Source: Enteractinococcus helveticum
Lineage (GTDB): Bacteria; Actinomycetota; Actinomycetes; Actinomycetales; Micrococcaceae
DNA: 9,601 bases
Direction: 5' to 3'
Assembly: GCF_020742345.1 (NCBI RefSeq)
Contig: NZ_DYXC01000031.1
Coordinates: forward strand, 1-9,601
The notes under the pieces were generated by a model that saw only the letters and a program-made list of their open reading frames with translations, had not been told where the DNA came from and did not search any database. Position 1 is the first letter of the stretch; every line of letters begins with the position of its first letter. Shown one piece after another: positions 7,311-9,601 of the stretch. The translations under genes and the position numbers were made by a program.

Positions 7311-8765
7311 CTAGATCGTTTTATTCCTCGGTTGTAACTGTTCAAAAGCAGACAGCGCTTGATAGAAACTGACGATCCCTGCTGTTGAGTTTGGATCGAT
7401 GTCGGTTAGCCGTTGAATCATCTTCAGTCGGTATATCAATGTTTGTCTATGTATCATCAAGACTTTTGCCGTCTCCGTTCCAGAACGATCTGCTTCCAAG
7501 TATGTACGTAATGTATGCAGTAAATTCGTGCTGTTCTCCTTGTCGTGTTCGAGGATCGGGCCAAGTGCTTCAGCAATTCGTTGTTGAGCAGTCTTACGGT
7601 CGAATACACCGAGATGGTAGGCAACAAAGTCGTCAAAATGAGCTGTTCCCATGGCGCGAGACTGGGCATACTGTAAAGCGTTGACTGCCTGATCGGCTGC
7701 TTCCGGGAATTGGTTAGCTGGAGAGATCAGTCGGGAAAGCCCGATGGTGACATGACGTCCTGCGCCCAAGCGCGCCAAGAGAGCATCATCAACTGGGTAG
7801 GGGAGTGCTATGAACAGTGTCTCGTCGATTTCAGTGATCAAGTGTGGCTCATTGCGCAGCCCGGGAATCAAGTGTATTCGCGAAATAATATCGCGTTTTG
7901 TATTATCATCAACGACGCGAAGCGCCATCAGCTGTATCTCACCTACGATGCCACGTTGTTCAAGGATCGGGCTGAGTGAGACTGAATCCAGCTGCCCTTC
8001 GAGCAAATGACGAAAGATGGGTTCTTGATGAGCTCGTGTCTGATCGAGCTGTACCTGTTCGAACCCCAATTCCATGGTCACCAACGTGGACCAGTGCCAC
8101 ATGAATTCTTCATCGGTGATGAGACCTGCTGAGTATGGTTTTAAATAGGCGACTTCCCGTCCGGTGCCCGGTAGTTCAATTTTTGTCCATGCCGTAGTGT
8201 TCTGAGTGACCGTTTCGGCCATGTGGTGGAAGATCACTGCATTACTGGGCCCATGTTTGATGATGACCTCGGCATCCAGGATCCGGCACAGTCCCTGAAG
8301 ACGTTCATCCTGACTGACGCCTCGACGTAAATGACTTGTATAAGACGAAAACAACCGCTGAATCATTTCAGTACGTTCCCATCGGGACTGCAATGCAGAC
8401 TCCACCACCAGATGGGAGATCTTATTAAATAAGATTGGTCGCTTTGCCGTGATCAAAGGTAGTCCGCAGGTATCCGCGTTTTCGAGGAGTCCTGGTGTGA
8501 GCTCTAAACCTTCATGTGGCAGTTCAAGTAATATTCCGCCCACACGGGCTCGGTTAAGACGTTGAATCCAGTCGACCTGGCCGCTATCGTCTGACGGTAA
8601 ATTCGAGCCGGTCGTCATCATGAGATCTCCGGGCTCAATCCAGAGCCATGGATCACTAGTGTCGACTGCGTGGGCCCAGGTGATCATTCGATTCAAACCT
8701 GCAGCCCCAGCGCGAAGTTCGACCGGATCTTTCAGGCGACGTAGGAGTTCTTCGATCGATAGCAT
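7311..8765 (-). CDS. PucR family transcriptional regulator, divergent from the FAD oxidoreductase
   Basis: This 484-residue protein starts with a PucR sensor domain: LSIEELLRRLKDPVELRAG, ITWAHAVDTSDPWLWIEPGDLMMTTG and VGGILLEL, within about residues 1-125. A middle region (about 270-400) has the CdaR GGDEF-like layout (LMALRVVDDN, HVTIGLSRLI, EAADQAVNALQYAQ). The C-terminal PucR helix-turn-helix is at about 415-475 (LLHTLRTYLEADRSGTETAK, MIHRQTLIYRLKMIQRLTDID). Its sequence is clearly different from the other PucR protein here, so this is not a recent tandem copy. GAGGAG stands four bases before the ATG at 8763-8765, a good ribosome binding site. It probably controls the divergent FAD oxidoreductase and possibly itself; the palindrome at 8797-8808 is 31 bp upstream of its start. 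The ligand cannot be read from sequence. Confidence 0.91.
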   Translation of the reverse strand: MLSIEELLRRLKDPVELRAGAAGLNRMITWAHAVDTSDPWLWIEPGDLMMTTGSNLPSDDSGQVDWIQRLNRARVGGILLELPHEGLELTPGLLENADTCGLPLITAKRPILFNKISHLVVESALQSRWERTEMIQRLFSSYTSHLRRGVSQDERLQGLCRILDAEVIIKHGPSNAVIFHHMAETVTQNTTAWTKIELPGTGREVAYLKPYSAGLITDEEFMWHWSTLVTMELGFEQVQLDQTRAHQEPIFRHLLEGQLDSVSLSPILEQRGIVGEIQLMALRVVDDNTKRDIISRIHLIPGLRNEPHLITEIDETLFIALPYPVDDALLARLGAGRHVTIGLSRLISPANQFPEAADQAVNALQYAQSRAMGTAHFDDFVAYHLGVFDRKTAQQRIAEALGPILEHDKENSTNLLHTLRTYLEADRSGTETAKVLMIHRQTLIYRLKMIQRLTDIDPNSTAGIVSFYQALSAFEQLQPRNKTI

Positions 8766-8796
8766 ATGACTCCTCTATGACCAAGATTCTCTTAAT

Positions 8797-8874
8797 AGAC
8801 AATTGTCTGAGACGACGATCACATTTTAGCATTTTGTCTAATTTCTACCAGATGTGTTGCATGACACAGTTGTG
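8797..8874. promoter_or_regulatory. Candidate operator region between the second PucR gene and the FAD oxidoreductase
   Basis: AGACAATTGTCT (8797-8808) is a perfect 12-bp palindrome. Its half TTGTCT (8803-8808) recurs at 8834-8839, 31 bp on, within an AT-rich stretch. A third element, TGACACAGTTGTG (8862-8874), resembles TGACACTGTG at 5662-5671 in the other divergent region. Together these are plausible PucR binding sites. TTGTCT at 8834 could also serve as a -35 box for the rightward gene, but no good -10 box is seen. Confidence 0.5.
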
Positions 8875-8889
8875 AGGTGAGTAGCCACA

Positions 8890-8896
8890 GAAGGGA
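8890..8896 (+). promoter_or_regulatory. Ribosome binding site of the FAD oxidoreductase gene
   Basis: GAAGGGA ends ten bases before the ATG at 8907-8909. It supports that start for a reading frame that has no stop inside the window. Confidence 0.65.
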
Positions 8897-8906
8897 ATCG
8901 CCACTC

Positions 8907-9601
8907 ATGACACTTGCTAGTCTTTCAACTGCCCGTACTCACACTGTTTGGTCCGAGGGACAATCATCTCATGCTGCCCTCGGTCAAAACTTGAGCGTTG
9001 ATACGATCATCATTGGGGCAGGCTTCACAGGCCTTTGGACAGCCTACTATTTGGCGGCGGCAGCTCCTGACATGCGCATCGCAGTGATAGAGCAAGAACA
9101 TGTAGGTTTCGGAGCGTCGGGGCGTAACGGTGGATGGGCTTCAGCAATTTTCCCGCTGTCATTACAAAAAGTCGCCAAGAAATACTCTCGTGCTGCAGCA
9201 ATCGACTTACAACAGGCGATGAATGACACAGTCGACGAAATTCAGCGTGTGAGCGCTACTGCAGGCATCGATGCGCACTACGAAAAATCAGGGTACCTTT
9301 CACTGATCCGTAGCGCTGCACACATGCAGCGAGCGCATTCAACTGTGGCATCCAGCGCCGACTTCCTTGGCACATCGGATCAGTGGCAAATTTTAGACCG
9401 AGACGAAGCGCGTGCATTGATTGACGCATCAGGTGTGACCGGCGCCCTATACTCCCCACACTGCGCCATTATCCATCCCGGTAAACTCGTACGGGGTCTG
9501 GCAGATATCGTGAAACATCTGGGCGTAACTATTTATGAAAACACCCCGGCAAACGAGATAGCCCCCAAGACAGTACGCACTCCTGGCGGGACGATTCGTG
9601 C
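8907..9601 (+). CDS. FAD-dependent amine/amino-acid oxidoreductase (DAO family, PuuB/OrdL-like), 3' end outside window
   Basis: The frame is open from the ATG at 8907 to the window edge, giving 231 residues of an enzyme that usually has about 430-480. VDTIIIGAGFTGLWTAYYLA (31-50) is the FAD-binding Rossmann motif GxGxxG, with Glu62 (AVIEQEHVGFGASGRNGG) at the end of the second strand to hold the ribose. GASGRNGGWAS (69-79) is typical of the DAO subgroup that includes gamma-glutamylputrescine oxidase (PuuB/OrdL). Later segments such as YEKSGYLSLIRS, LDRDEARALI, GALYSPHCAIIHPGKLVRGLA fit the substrate-binding half, including the AxIHPGKLVRGL element usual in this subgroup. Such enzymes oxidise a secondary amine or amino acid with FAD and usually oxygen. 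Substrate is not decidable here; a polyamine derivative or N-substituted amino acid would suit the neighbourhood. It is divergent from the second PucR gene and is probably first in a rightward operon. Confidence 0.88.
   Translation, partial: MTLASLSTARTHTVWSEGQSSHAALGQNLSVDTIIIGAGFTGLWTAYYLAAAAPDMRIAVIEQEHVGFGASGRNGGWASAIFPLSLQKVAKKYSRAAAIDLQQAMNDTVDEIQRVSATAGIDAHYEKSGYLSLIRSAAHMQRAHSTVASSADFLGTSDQWQILDRDEARALIDASGVTGALYSPHCAIIHPGKLVRGLADIVKHLGVTIYENTPANEIAPKTVRTPGGTIR

Overview
The window looks like a piece of an actinobacterial chromosome of moderate GC. The protein sequences resemble those of Micrococcales/Micrococcaceae-type bacteria, and class III transaminases, PucR regulators, PspC and pRiA4b ORF-3 proteins are all common there. 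The genus call is only an impression from reading the sequence; no search was run.

Layout. Positions 1-252 (+) hold the C-terminal end of a Fic-family protein, cut by the window edge inside the HPFx(D/E)GNGR motif. Positions 253-364 show nothing recognisable. On the minus strand follow a small PspC-domain membrane protein (365-622), a decayed pRiA4b ORF-3 family gene with an in-frame stop and a frameshift (about 656-1877), and a six-helix membrane protein (1932-2489). A strong hairpin at 2602-2639 separates this group from a catabolic block.

The catabolic block fills 2663-9601. A minus-strand operon encodes a CoA-acylating (methyl)malonate-semialdehyde dehydrogenase (mmsA, 4042-5592), followed 8 bp downstream by a class III PLP aminotransferase (2663-4033). 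Divergent from mmsA is a PucR-family regulator (5707-7299, +). It converges, with only 11 bp between stop codons, on a second PucR-family regulator (7311-8765, -). The second regulator is in turn divergent from an FAD-dependent amine/amino-acid oxidoreductase (8907 to beyond the window, +). Both divergent intergenic regions contain short palindromic, operator-like sequences repeated about 31-32 bp apart.

Working model (inference): the aminotransferase turns a beta-amino acid (beta-alanine or beta-aminoisobutyrate) into a semialdehyde, which MmsA oxidises to acetyl-CoA or propionyl-CoA. The FAD oxidoreductase would act on a related amine or amino acid upstream. Each PucR protein would control the target divergent to it and perhaps respond to linked substrates. 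I see no CRISPR array, rRNA, tRNA, insertion sequence or phage gene. I also see no convincing sign of a wholly new system; the points most worth checking are the mirrored two-regulator layout and the inactivated pRiA4b gene.
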